Source of the DNA: Streptomyces sp. NBC_00557
GTDB lineage: Bacteria > Actinomycetota > Actinomycetes > Streptomycetales > Streptomycetaceae
Direction of reading: 5' to 3'
Assembly (NCBI RefSeq): GCF_036345995.1
Contig: NZ_CP107796.1
Location: 4,154,001 to 4,218,000, forward strand
Length of the DNA: 64,000 nt
In this document: positions 1 through 8,922 of the stretch, in pieces
Layout of the letters: the number at the start of each line of letters is the position of its first letter
Numbering within the stretch: the stretch's first letter is position 1
The notes under the pieces: generated by a model
Told to the model about the DNA's origin: nothing
The model's database searches: none
What the model saw: the letters and a program-made list of their open reading frames with translations, nothing else
Position numbers and translations under genes: made by a program

Positions 1-1
1 C

Positions 2-3000
2 CGGCTGTCCGGGCACTTCCTGGACGTCGTCGCCGGACTGCCCACGCTGAAGGTGTTCGGCCGGGCCAAGGCCCAGGCGGAGTCCATTCGCCGGATCACC
101 GGTGAATACCGCCAGGCCACGATGCGGACCCTGCGGATCGCCTTTCTCTCCTCCTTCGCGCTGGAGCTGCTCGCCACCCTCTCGGTCGCGCTGGTCGCCG
201 TGACCATCGGTATGCGGCTGGTGCACGGCGACATGGATCTGTCCATCGGTCTGGTGATCCTGGTGCTGGCGCCCGAGGCGTACCTTCCGCTGCGGCAGGT
301 CGGCGCCCAGTACCACGCGGCGGCCGAGGGGCTTGCCGCGGCGGAGGAGATCTTCACGGTGCTGCAGACACCGGCCCCGGAGCCGGGTACCGGTGCGGTG
401 CCTTCCGGTGCGGTGGTCTTCGACGGGGTCACCGTGCGCTACTCCGGCCGTTCCGTTGATGCCGTGACGGACGTCTCGTTCGCCGTAGAACCCGGTGAGA
501 CGGTGGCCTTGGTGGGAACGAGCGGGGCGGGCAAGTCGACGCTGCTGAACGTGCTGCTGGGCTTCGTCCGGCCGGCACAGGGCCGGGTGCGGGTCGGGGG
601 AGCCGATCTCGCGGACCTCGATATGACGGAGTGGCGGTCGCGGATCGCCTGGGTGCCGCAGCGGCCGCATCTGTACGCCGGAACCGTCGCGGAGAACGTA
701 CGGCTGGCCCGGCCCGACGCGGACGACAGCGCCGTGCGGCAGGCGCTGCGCGACGCGGGGGCGCTGGAGTTCGTGGACGCGTTGCCCGAGGGCGCCGAGA
801 CGGTGCTCGGGGAGGACGGGGCCGGGTTGTCGGCGGGTCAGCGGCAGCGGCTGGCTCTTGCGCGGGCCTTTCTCGCCGACCGGCCCGTGCTGCTGCTGGA
901 TGAGCCGACGGCGGGGCTCGACGGCGAGACCGAGGCGGAGGTCGTGGCGGCGGTCCGGCGGCTCGCGGTGGGCCGAACGGTGCTGCTGGTGGTGCACCGG
1001 CCGGCGCTGCTGGAGGTTGCGGACCGGGTGGTGCGGCTGGAGGCTGCGGACCGGGCGGTGCGGCGGGAGGGTGCGGGGCTGACGACCGACCGGGCCGACG
1101 GCGAGCGCTCCGGCGGGCTCCGTGGGATGGGTGCCCGGCCCCGCCCTGCCGAGAACCGACTGGGTGGGCTGGACGGCGAAGCCCCGGACGGCCGGCCCGG
1201 TGGGCCGGACGACGGAACGCCCGGCCGCCGGACCGCTGGGCTGGGCAGCGGCTCCTCGGGCGGCTCCTCGGGCGGCTCCTCGGTGCGGTCGCGGCGGGTG
1301 CTTGCGCGGGTGCGGAGGCTCGCAGGACCGTGGCGGGGGCGGGTGCTGCTGGCCTTGCTGCTCGGCAGTCTCGCGTTGGGCAGTGCGATCGGGCTGATGG
1401 CGACCTCGGGGTGGCTCATCTCGCGGGCCTCGCAACAGCCTCCGGTGCTGTATCTGATGGTGGCGGTCACCGCGACGCGGGCTTTCGGCATCGGGCGGGC
1501 CGTGTTCCGGTACGCCGAGCGGCTGGTGTCCCACGACGCCGTGCTGCGGATGCTGGCCGACACCCGGGTCGCTGTCTACCGGCGGCTGGAGCGGCTCGCG
1601 CCCGCCGGACTGCGGACCGCCCGGCGCGGTGATCTGCTCACCCGGCTGGTCGCGGACGTCGACGATCTCCAGGACTACTGGCTGCGCTGGCTGCTGCCCG
1701 CGTCGGTCGCCGTCACCGTCTCCGCCGCCTCCGTCGGCTTCACGGCCTGGCTGCTGCCCGAGGCCGGCGCCGCCCTCGCGGCAGGCCTGGTGGCGGCCGG
1801 CGTCGGTGTCCCGCTCGTCACCGCGACCGCGGCCCAGCGGACCGAGCGACGGCTGGCCCCTGCCCGCGGCGCTCTCGCCACCCGGGTCACCGACCTGCTC
1901 ACCGGCACCGCCGAGCTGGCCGTCGCCGGCGCGCTCCCCGCCCGTGCGGAGGCGGCCCGGCGCGCCGACGGCACCCTCACCCGGATCGCCTCGCGCGCCG
2001 CCGCGGTGACCGCGCTCGGCGACGGGCTCACCGCACTGATCACCGGCCTGACCGTCACGGCCACCGCGCTGTTCGGCGCCCAGGCGGTGGCCACGGGCCG
2101 GCTGGGCGGCGTGGCGATGGCCGTCGTCGTCCTCACTCCCCTGGCCGCCTTCGAGGCCGTACTGGGGCTGCCGCTCGCCGTACGGCACCGGCAGCGGGCC
2201 CGGCGCAGCGCTGAGCGCGTCTACGAAGTGCTCGACGCCCCCGAGCCCGTGCGGGAGCCCGAGCGGCCCCGGCAGGCGCCCGCCTCGCCGTTCCCCGTGG
2301 TGGTCAAGGGGCTGGCCGCACGCTACGAGGGCCGGCAGCGGGAAGCGCTGGCCGGGTTCGACCTCACCCTGCGGGAAGGGCGGCGGGTCGCGGTCGTGGG
2401 GGCGTCCGGCTCAGGCAAGACGACTCTTGCCCAGGTGCTGCTGCGCTTCCTCGACCCGCAGCAGGGCTCGTACACGTTCGCCGGTGTGGACGCGTACGCG
2501 CTGGACGGGGACGACGTACGGCGGCTCGTCGGACTGTGCGCGCAGGACGCGCACCTCTTCGACAGCTCGGTGCGGGAGAACCTGCTGCTCGCCAGGAAGG
2601 ACGCCACGGAGGCCGAGCTGCGCCGGGCGCTGGGCCGGGCACGGCTGCTGGACTGGGTGGACGGGCTGCCCGAGGGCCTGGACACGCTGGTCGGCGAGCA
2701 TGGTGCACGGCTGTCGGGCGGCCAGCGGCAGCGGCTGGCGCTGGCGCGCGCCCTGCTGGCCGACTTCCCCGTCCTGGTCCTGGACGAGCCGGCCGAGCAT
2801 CTCGACCTGCCGACGGCCGACGCGCTGACCGCCGACCTGCTGGCTGCCACGGAGGGCCGTACGACGCTGCTGATCACCCACCGGCTGGCGGGCCTGGAGG
2901 CGGTGGACGAGGTGATCGTGCTCGGCGCGGGCCGGGTGGTGCAGCGGGGCACGTATGCGGAGCTGCTCGCGGTGGACGGACCGCTGCGGGCGCTGGCGCG

Positions 3001-3040
3001 CCGCGAGGCGGAGGCGGAGTCGCTGGTGGCCGCACGCTGA
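2..3040 (+). CDS. cydCD: Fused CydDC-type heterodimeric ABC exporter (5' end outside window)
   Basis: Partial gene: the frame is open from base 2 and the true start lies upstream. It is a tandem fusion of two ABC-exporter halves, as in Streptomyces CydCD, which exports thiols (cysteine/glutathione in E. coli) needed to assemble cytochrome bd oxidase. Half 1 (CydD-like) has the end of a membrane domain, Walker A GTSGAGKST near visible residue 175, signature LSAGQRQR near 278 and Walker B LLLDEPTAGLD. A linker of about 80 residues rich in Gly, Arg, Asp and GGSS repeats (about 350-430) follows. Half 2 (CydC-like) has a full six-helix domain, Walker A GASGSGKTT near 800, LSGGQRQR and LVLDEPAEHLD. 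Both ATP sites look intact. cydAB probably lies just upstream, outside the window. The GTG at 53 is internal. Confidence 0.93.
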   Translation, partial: RLSGHFLDVVAGLPTLKVFGRAKAQAESIRRITGEYRQATMRTLRIAFLSSFALELLATLSVALVAVTIGMRLVHGDMDLSIGLVILVLAPEAYLPLRQVGAQYHAAAEGLAAAEEIFTVLQTPAPEPGTGAVPSGAVVFDGVTVRYSGRSVDAVTDVSFAVEPGETVALVGTSGAGKSTLLNVLLGFVRPAQGRVRVGGADLADLDMTEWRSRIAWVPQRPHLYAGTVAENVRLARPDADDSAVRQALRDAGALEFVDALPEGAETVLGEDGAGLSAGQRQRLALARAFLADRPVLLLDEPTAGLDGETEAEVVAAVRRLAVGRTVLLVVHRPALLEVADRVVRLEAADRAVRREGAGLTTDRADGERSGGLRGMGARPRPAENRLGGLDGEAPDGRPGGPDDGTPGRRTAGLGSGSSGGSSGGSSVRSRRVLARVRRLAGPWRGRVLLALLLGSLALGSAIGLMATSGWLISRASQQPPVLYLMVAVTATRAFGIGRAVFRYAERLVSHDAVLRMLADTRVAVYRRLERLAPAGLRTARRGDLLTRLVADVDDLQDYWLRWLLPASVAVTVSAASVGFTAWLLPEAGAALAAGLVAAGVGVPLVTATAAQRTERRLAPARGALATRVTDLLTGTAELAVAGALPARAEAARRADGTLTRIASRAAAVTALGDGLTALITGLTVTATALFGAQAVATGRLGGVAMAVVVLTPLAAFEAVLGLPLAVRHRQRARRSAERVYEVLDAPEPVREPERPRQAPASPFPVVVKGLAARYEGRQREALAGFDLTLREGRRVAVVGASGSGKTTLAQVLLRFLDPQQGSYTFAGVDAYALDGDDVRRLVGLCAQDAHLFDSSVRENLLLARKDATEAELRRALGRARLLDWVDGLPEGLDTLVGEHGARLSGGQRQRLALARALLADFPVLVLDEPAEHLDLPTADALTADLLAATEGRTTLLITHRLAGLEAVDEVIVLGAGRVVQRGTYAELLAVDGPLRALARREAEAESLVAAR

Positions 3041-3171
3041 CGGGCACAGGGCAGGCACCGAGCGGATGCTGGGCGGGTGCCGGTCCGGGGGACGCGGCCA
3101 CCGGCTCCCGACCGCTCAGCGCAGCCGCCCACGCGGCCACCCACAGAGCGGTGGCCGTGCGGGACGGTGGC

Positions 3172-4059
3172 TCAGAACCGGTCCGTCAGCAGTTGCTCGA
3201 TCACGACCGCGACGCCGTCCTCGTTGTTGGCGACCGTACGGCCCGACGCGGCGGCGAGGACGTCCGGGTGGGCGTTGCCCATCGCGTACGACTGGCCGGC
3301 CCAGGTCAGCATCTCGAGGTCGTTGGGCATGTCGCCGAAGGCCACGACCTCCTCGTGCGAGATGCCGCGCTCGGCACAGCACAGGGCGAGGGTGCTGGCC
3401 TTGGAGACGTCGGGTCCGCTCAGTTCCAGCAGGGCGCTGGGGCTGGAGCGGGTGACGTTGGCCCGGTCGCCGATCGCGGTCCGGGCCAGGGTGAGGAAGG
3501 CGTCCGGGTCGAGGTCGGGGTGGTAGGCGAGGATCTTGAGGACGGGCTGGTCGGCGTCGGGACCGTCGGGGGCGAGGAGCCGCTCGGCGGGCAGGAGGTT
3601 GTCCGGTATCTCCATGTGCAGCTTGGGATAGTCCGGTTCCTGGTGGAAGCCGTACGTCTGCTCCACCGCGAACACCGTGCCGGGCGCCGCCTCGCGCAGC
3701 CGCTGTACGGCGTCCAGGGCGTTGTCGCGGGCCAGTTCGCGCACCTTGACGAAGCGGTGGGCGCCGGGGCCGCCGTGCAGGTCGACCACGGCGGCGCCGT
3801 TGCCGCAGATCGCCAGGCCGTGGCCGTGGACGTGGTCGCTGACGACTCCCATCCAGCGGGCCGGGCGGCCGGTGACGAAGAAGACCTCGATGCCCGCCTC
3901 CTCGGCGGCGGCCAGCGCGGCGACCGTGCGCGGGGAGACCGACTTGTCGTCGCGCAGCAGTGTGCCGTCGAGGTCGGTGGCGATCAGCCGCGGCCGTACG
4001 GCGGCGGACGGGGTCCCGGGCTGTCTGGTCGCTGAGGTCACCGGGCCATTCTCACGCAT
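3172..4059 (-). CDS. HAD-superfamily Cof-type sugar/nucleotide phosphatase
   Basis: Cof/IIB subfamily HAD hydrolase of about 295 residues, probably a cytosolic phosphatase acting on small phosphorylated metabolites; the substrate cannot be read from sequence. Motif I is DLDGTLL near residue 28, motif II is VTGR, and motif IV is FGDMPNDLEML, all intact with a large C2 cap between them. The gene is convergent with cydCD and stands alone. The ATG at 4059 is used here; a GTG at 4041 is equally possible, with a weak GAGAA upstream. A paralogue with the same motifs lies at 13165-13968. Confidence 0.88.
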   Translation of the reverse strand: MRENGPVTSATRQPGTPSAAVRPRLIATDLDGTLLRDDKSVSPRTVAALAAAEEAGIEVFFVTGRPARWMGVVSDHVHGHGLAICGNGAAVVDLHGGPGAHRFVKVRELARDNALDAVQRLREAAPGTVFAVEQTYGFHQEPDYPKLHMEIPDNLLPAERLLAPDGPDADQPVLKILAYHPDLDPDAFLTLARTAIGDRANVTRSSPSALLELSGPDVSKASTLALCCAERGISHEEVVAFGDMPNDLEMLTWAGQSYAMGNAHPDVLAAASGRTVANNEDGVAVVIEQLLTDRF

Positions 4060-4185
4060 ATGCCAGCACGCACGTGCGGAACTCCGCACAGATGAGACAC
4101 AGATGACGCCCCACGCGCTCCTCGGCAGCGGCACGCTGAGCGCGTGGCCGGCGTCACCGGGCGGACCGGACCCGTCGCGGGACGG

Positions 4186-5088
4186 TCAGTCCAGCTGGGC
4201 GACGGCCTCCAGGGCGATCTGCTCGAACACCTTCTCGTCGGCGGCGAAGTCGGAGTCCGGGATGGGCCAGTGGATCACGATCTCGGTGAAGCCCAGCTCA
4301 CGGTGACGGCCGGCGAAGTCCACGAAGGCGTCCAGCGACTGAAGCGGCCGGGAGCGGTCCGGAGTGAAGCCCGTGAGCAGGACCTTCTCCAGGTCCGCCA
4401 CATCCCGCCCCGCCTCCGCGCAGGTCTCGGACAGCTTGGCGATCTGCCCGCGCAGTGCCTCCACGGACTGCTCCGGGGTGCCGTTCTCGTACAGCTTCGG
4501 GTCGCCCGTGGTCACCCAGGCCTGGCCGTGCCGGGCGGCGAGCCTCAGGCCGCGCGGGCCGGTGGCCGCCACCGCGAACGGCAGGCGGGGACGCTGCACA
4601 CAGCCCGGGATGTTCCGCGCCTCGTGCGCCGAGTAGAACCGGCCCTCCTGCGTCACCGCGTCCTCGCTGAGCAGGCGGTCCAGCAGCGGCACGAACTCGG
4701 CGAACCGGTCGGCGCGCTCCCGCGGGCTCCACGGCTCCTGGCCCAGCGCCGTCGCGTCGAAGCCGGTGCCGCCGGCGCCGATGCCGAGCGTGATCCGGCC
4801 GCCGGAGATGTCGTCGAGGGAGATCAGCTCCTTGGCGAGGGTCACCGGGTGCCGGAAGTTCGGCGAGGTCACCAGCGTGCCGAGACGCAGCCGCTCGGTG
4901 GCGGCAGCGGCGGCGGTCAGCGTCGGTATCGCACCGAACCACGGGCCGTCGCGGAAGCTGCGCCAGGACAGGTGGTCGTAGGTGTACGCGGTGTGGAAGC
5001 CGAGCTGTTCGGCCCGCACCCAGGCCGAACGGCCGCCCTCGCTCCAGCGGCGGTAGGGCAGGATCACGGTGCTCAGACGCAGACTCAT
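4186..5088 (-). CDS. LLM-class flavin/F420-dependent oxidoreductase
   Basis: About 300 residues with the luciferase-like monooxygenase fold. It begins MSLRLSTVILPYRRW, has a strand-1/TAYTYDHLSW segment, a conserved RLRLGTLVTSPNFRHPVTLAKE region near residues 70-90 and a GIGAGGTGFDATALG loop that in the family binds the cofactor phosphate. Actinobacterial members typically use F420, but FMN cannot be excluded. The substrate is unknown. The start was placed at the ATG at 5088 because the family's N-terminal strand begins there; residues upstream in the frame look non-coding. It is in the same direction as the next small gene but separated from it. Confidence 0.85.
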   Translation of the reverse strand: MSLRLSTVILPYRRWSEGGRSAWVRAEQLGFHTAYTYDHLSWRSFRDGPWFGAIPTLTAAAAATERLRLGTLVTSPNFRHPVTLAKELISLDDISGGRITLGIGAGGTGFDATALGQEPWSPRERADRFAEFVPLLDRLLSEDAVTQEGRFYSAHEARNIPGCVQRPRLPFAVAATGPRGLRLAARHGQAWVTTGDPKLYENGTPEQSVEALRGQIAKLSETCAEAGRDVADLEKVLLTGFTPDRSRPLQSLDAFVDFAGRHRELGFTEIVIHWPIPDSDFAADEKVFEQIALEAVAQLD

Positions 5089-5130
5089 GCGTCCGAGGGT
5101 AAGCGGAGCCACCGACAACCCGGCCGACCG

Positions 5131-5601
5131 TCACCGTACGCTGCGGCTCAGCCACGGAGTGAGCAGGGCCATCGGGACGTGCTCCGTGTGTGCGCGGTCG
5201 CCGGGCAGTGGCACGACGAGCCGGTAGCCGGGCGGGAAGCGGCGCGCCCTGACGTGGGCGAGGCCGTCGAAGACGGAGCGGAGGAAGGCGGGCACGTCGT
5301 CGCGCGGGATGTCGGGGCACTCGACGCCCTCGACGGTGATCAGCGCGTCGTCGTCCGGGTAGAGCCGCACGCTGACCCGGGGTACGCCGCCGAATTCGAC
5401 GTACGCCTCGTGCGGCAGGGAGCCGTCGGGGTCCGTGGTCACGCCGATGCCCGCGGCACTGCGACGAGAGGTCTGGTCGGCGCCGATGTCGTGGGTGACC
5501 TCCATCTCGCGCGCGTAGTGGGCGGCGAGGGCCCGCAGCGCGGTGACCGCGGCCTCGGTGGTCGGCAGATGTCCGGGCGCATGCTCCATGCCGTCGATCA
5601 T
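5131..5601 (-). CDS. Conserved hypothetical protein, 156 aa
   Basis: I do not recognise a family. The product is soluble, mixed alpha/beta in appearance, starts MIDGMEHAPG and ends LLTPWLSRSVR, with no signal peptide, membrane segment or cysteine pair. A stretch with alternating strands (YVEFGGVPRVSVRLYPDD, then LITVEGVECPDIP) suggests a small beta-sheet domain. It lies 53 nt downstream of kptA on the same strand and is probably co-transcribed with it. A second ATG at 5589 is possible. Codon use is typical of the neighbourhood. Confidence 0.7.
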   Translation of the reverse strand: MIDGMEHAPGHLPTTEAAVTALRALAAHYAREMEVTHDIGADQTSRRSAAGIGVTTDPDGSLPHEAYVEFGGVPRVSVRLYPDDDALITVEGVECPDIPRDDVPAFLRSVFDGLAHVRARRFPPGYRLVVPLPGDRAHTEHVPMALLTPWLSRSVR

Positions 5602-5654
5602 GACGGGAGGGTGGCGTCCCGTGCCGGCGGGGGTGGGGCAGCGGGGTCGCTGGT

Positions 5655-6230
5655 TCAGCGTGGGCCGGGAAAGCGCAGGTAGCGCGGTGGTACGGCCTTG
5701 GTCAGCCAGACGCCGTTGGCGCTGACGTGGAACACGTGGCCGTCGTGGTGCATGGCGCCGGCGTCGACGGTGAGCACCACGGGCCGCCCGCGGCGCGCGC
5801 CGACCCGGGTGGCGGTCTCGCGGTCGGCGGAGAGGTGGACGTCGTGCCGGTTCATGGGCCGCAGCCCCTCCGCCCGGATCGCGTCGAGGTTGCGGGCGAC
5901 GGTCCCGTGGTACAGATACGGCGGCGGGACCGCCGCGGGCAGGCCGAGGTCGACCTCGACGCTGTGGCCCTGGCTGGCGCGGATGCGGCTCCCCTCGATC
6001 GCGAAGCGCTGTTTGTCGTTGCGGGCCACCACGTCGTCGAGTTCCTCGCGCGTGAAGCGGAAGCCGTGCGCGGCGGCCGCGGCGATCAGCGTGTCGATCT
6101 CCACCCAGCCGCCCGGACCGAGGCTGAGCCCGATGCGTTCCGGCTGGTGGCGCAGGTGTCTGGAGAGATACTTCGACACCTTCACCAGGCGTCTGTCGTC
6201 GATGTGTCCTGCGTCTTGCCCTTCGTTCAT
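5655..6230 (-). CDS. kptA: RNA 2'-phosphotransferase, Tpt1/KptA family
   Basis: 191 residues, full family length. In yeast, Tpt1 removes the 2'-phosphate left at spliced tRNA junctions, transferring it to NAD+ and releasing ADP-ribose 1'',2''-cyclic phosphate. Bacterial KptA enzymes are active, but their natural substrate is unknown because bacteria lack that splicing route. Visible hallmarks: the N-terminal KVSKYLSRHLRHQPERIGL segment with conserved Arg-His, the GGWVEIDTLI winged-helix segment, and C-terminal HGT (LYHGTVARNL) and HLS (DVHLSAD) motifs that line the NAD pocket. The ATG at 6230 is the only reasonable start. The DnaA-box/palindrome region lies immediately upstream. Confidence 0.92.
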   Translation of the reverse strand: MNEGQDAGHIDDRRLVKVSKYLSRHLRHQPERIGLSLGPGGWVEIDTLIAAAAAHGFRFTREELDDVVARNDKQRFAIEGSRIRASQGHSVEVDLGLPAAVPPPYLYHGTVARNLDAIRAEGLRPMNRHDVHLSADRETATRVGARRGRPVVLTVDAGAMHHDGHVFHVSANGVWLTKAVPPRYLRFPGPR

Positions 6231-6304
6231 GCGTCCAGCGTGCGGGAGAGACGCGGATCACGCAGGTTTTTTCGCTCGGAGGTTTGATCCACAACCAACT
6301 GTGG

Positions 6305-6367
6305 TTATGCACAGGCACGTTGGCCAATCTGTGGACAACTGACCTACATACCAGCTGAATTGGCCAA
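6305..6367. promoter_or_regulatory. DnaA-box-like sites and paired TTGGCCAA palindromes
   Basis: In the 265-nt gap upstream of kptA. TTATGCACA at 6305-6313 fits the E. coli DnaA-box consensus. TGTGGACAA at 6330-6338 is the complement of TTGTCCACA, the preferred Streptomyces DnaA box. The same stretch carries TTGGCCAAT (6320-6328) and ATTGGCCAA (6359-6367), which are mutually inverted and each nearly palindromic, bracketing the second DnaA box. This arrangement could be an operator for kptA. Which protein binds is not known. Confidence 0.45.
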
Positions 6368-6495
6368 CCACCCTTACGCAAAGACGTAATGAGGAAGGCC
6401 AACCCCAACTCCCAAGGATCGAGCGATGGTTCGACCATCCGATCCATGGCCTCCCTCAACCCACCGGCCGACCCGGCACGATCAGCAAGCACCTC

Positions 6496-8250
6496 TCACA
6501 ACTTCGGCTCCACCCGCGCCAGTCGCCGCAGCGCCCCCGGCAGCAGCCGCGACAGCAGATGCGCGCCCTTCGCCTCCGGAGTCACCGGTACCACCGCCCT
6601 GTTGTGGACCACGGCGTCCAGGATCGCCTGGGCCACCTTCTCCGGCGGGTAGTTGCGCAGGCCGTACAGGCGGGCCGAGTTCTTCTGGAGGCGGCGTTCC
6701 TCGGCCTCGTCAACTCCCGCGAAACGGGCCGTGGATGTGATGTTGGTGTTGACGATGCCGGGACAGATCGCGCTCACTCCGATGCCCTGGTCGGCGAGTT
6801 CGGCGCGCAGGCACTCGGAGAGCATCAGCACCGCGGCCTTGGAGGTGCTGTAGGCGGACAGGACACGGGAAGGCTGGAAGGCCGCGGCGGACGCGGTGTT
6901 GACGATGTGGCCGCCCTGGCCGCGCTCGGCCATCCGCGCGCCGAAGAGCCGGCAGCCGTGGATCACGCCCCAGAGATTGACGTCCAGGACCTTGCGCCAG
7001 TCGTCGGACGACGTGGCGAAGAAGGAGCCGGACAGACCGATGCCCGCGTTGTTCACCAGCACGTCCAGCACGCCGTGTTCGCGGTGCACCTTCTCCGCGA
7101 GCTTCTCCATCGCCTGCTCGTCGGAGACGTCGGCCGTCTCCGCCCAGGCGTCGGGCGCGCCGATCAGGCGGCACAACTCGGCGGTGCGGGCGGCCGATTC
7201 GGCGTCGAGGTCGACGGCCACCACGCGCGCGCCGGCTTCCGCGAACGCGAACGCCGTGGCCCGGCCGATGCCGCTGCCGGCCCCGGTGATCAGTACCAAC
7301 TGGCCGCCGAACCGGTCGGCATGGCGGCCGGTGGCCTGGGGCTCGGCGCGTCCCGCGTCCACCGACATGACGAAGTCCTCGACCCAGGAGACGAGTTGGT
7401 CGGGGCGGCTGCGCGGGACCCAGTGCTTGGCCGGGAGCGTGCGGCGGGTCAGCCGGGGCACCCACTGCTCCAGGTCGTCGTACAGCCGCTCCGAGAGGAA
7501 CGCGTCCTCCTGGGGCGTGATGAGCTGCACGGGCGCGTGCGCGTACGCGTCGGGGCGCGGGTGACGCAGCCGGGCACGGACGTTGTCCCGGTACAGCCAG
7601 GCGCCGTGCGCCGCGTCGGAGGGGAGGGAGGCGGTCGGATAGCCGCCGCCGGGGACCTTCTCCATGCGCTGGAGGATCTTCGGCCAGATCCGGCCGAGCG
7701 GGCCGCGCCAGGCCAGTTCCGGCAGGGCCGGGGTGTGCAGCAGGTACACGTACCAGGACTTGGCGCCCTGGCCGAGGAGCTGGCCCACCCGGCGGGGCGT
7801 CGGACGCTTCACGCGCGCGTTGATCCAGTGCCCGAAGTGGTCGAGGGACGGCCCGGAGATCGAGGTGAAGGAGGCGATACGGCCCTTGGTGTGCTCCACG
7901 GTGACGAACTCCCAGGACTGCACCGAGCCCCAGTCGTGGCCGACCAGGTGGACCGGGCGGTCCGGGCTGACCGCGTCGGCCACGGCCAGGAAGTCGTCGG
8001 TGAGCTTGGGCAGGGTGAACCCGCCGCGCAGCGGTTTGGGCGCCGTCGAGCGGCCGTGGCCCCGGACGTCGTACAGGACCACGTGGAAACGGTCGGCGAG
8101 GCGGACGGCGACCTCGGACCAGACCTCCTTGCTGTCCGGGTAGCCGTGCACCAGCAGCACCGTGGGCCGGTCCGGATCGCCCAGCTCGGCCACGCACAGC
8201 TCGACCCCGCCGGTCGCCACCCGGCGCTCCCGCGCACCCTTCAGCGGCAT
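6496..8250 (-). CDS. Alpha/beta-hydrolase - short-chain dehydrogenase fusion
   Basis: 584 residues with two enzyme domains. Residues 1-290: an alpha/beta hydrolase fold, with LLVHGYPDSKEVW (oxyanion region), nucleophile elbow VGHDWGSVQ (Asp nucleophile position, as in epoxide/haloalkane hydrolases), and a late His in LPAKHWVPRSRP. Residues 310-584: a classical SDR with LITGAGSGIGRATAF (NAD(P) binding), VNNAGIGLSG, catalytic Ser in NTASAAAFQ and YSTSKAA (YxxxK). Such fusions occur in actinobacteria and are sometimes called EphD-like. Likely roles are epoxide or lipid-derived substrates, inferred from family only. Start: ATG at 8250, preceded by GCGAGGAG. It lies just downstream of the M24 remnant. 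Confidence 0.88.
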   Translation of the reverse strand: MPLKGARERRVATGGVELCVAELGDPDRPTVLLVHGYPDSKEVWSEVAVRLADRFHVVLYDVRGHGRSTAPKPLRGGFTLPKLTDDFLAVADAVSPDRPVHLVGHDWGSVQSWEFVTVEHTKGRIASFTSISGPSLDHFGHWINARVKRPTPRRVGQLLGQGAKSWYVYLLHTPALPELAWRGPLGRIWPKILQRMEKVPGGGYPTASLPSDAAHGAWLYRDNVRARLRHPRPDAYAHAPVQLITPQEDAFLSERLYDDLEQWVPRLTRRTLPAKHWVPRSRPDQLVSWVEDFVMSVDAGRAEPQATGRHADRFGGQLVLITGAGSGIGRATAFAFAEAGARVVAVDLDAESAARTAELCRLIGAPDAWAETADVSDEQAMEKLAEKVHREHGVLDVLVNNAGIGLSGSFFATSSDDWRKVLDVNLWGVIHGCRLFGARMAERGQGGHIVNTASAAAFQPSRVLSAYSTSKAAVLMLSECLRAELADQGIGVSAICPGIVNTNITSTARFAGVDEAEERRLQKNSARLYGLRNYPPEKVAQAILDAVVHNRAVVPVTPEAKGAHLLSRLLPGALRRLARVEPKL

Positions 8251-8282
8251 GCCGGCCGTCACTCCTCGCGAAACGCCCGCCG

Positions 8283-8661
8283 TCACTTCTCCTCCGCCCA
8301 GCGCCGCACGTGCGGCAGATCGTCGTCCAGCCAGAAAGCGCTCTGCCCGGGGTCCTTGGAGTCGGTGACCACGAGGATCTCCTCGAACTTCGCACCAGCG
8401 GCGTTGTTTCACTCGGTCCACCTTGTGGGCGATCACCCCGAAGGGGTACGCGCGATGCCGGTTGGCATAGAAGGGCAGGTGGAACCAGTCCCGTACGCCG
8501 CGCTCGCGCAGCCACGCGCGCTGCATCCGCGCCGCCTCGCGCTCGGTCACGCCCGGCTCCCGTCGCGCCGCGACCGCCTCCGCGCACTCGTAGGCGAGGC
8601 GCTGCACCCGCCTGAACTCCCGCAACTCCACGGGGAGTCCGCTGCTCACTGCCGTCGTCAT
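8283..8661 (-). pseudogene. Decayed M24-family (Xaa-Pro peptidase-like) gene
   Basis: Two pieces of a Streptomyces M24 metallopeptidase-like protein are fused out of register. The N-terminus (MTTAVSSGLPVELREF... to DWFHLPF) is intact. The next residues are YANRHRAYPFGVIAHKVDRVK, which in full-length relatives lie roughly 100 residues further on, so the metal-binding core is missing. After VK the frame is lost; a different frame then gives GAKFEEILVVTD...PHVRRWAEEK and a TGA at 8283, the expected C-terminus. There are thus at least two internal deletions, one breaking the frame. No metal ligands remain. The comparison with intact relatives is from memory. The alpha/beta-hydrolase-SDR gene follows 32 nt downstream. 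Confidence 0.75.
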
Positions 8662-8922
8662 GCCGCCCCGTCCCGTCGTGGCGCCGACGCGTCCCGCCGG
8701 CCCGCCGACTCGTCTGCGGACCGCCGTACTCGTCCGTAACGTGACCCTCGTGAATGTGGCAGTTGTTAGAGGGGGCGTCAATAGCGGGATGGCGGGCTGT
8801 GGAAAACCGGGGGTGACCCTTGGGTGGGGGCGTCCCCTAGGGCGCCGTAATACCTGGGTCTGACGCGAAGACGGCTCTGAGGTCTGACGACTGGCGTGGC
8901 CCGGATCACTACCGTCGTAGGC

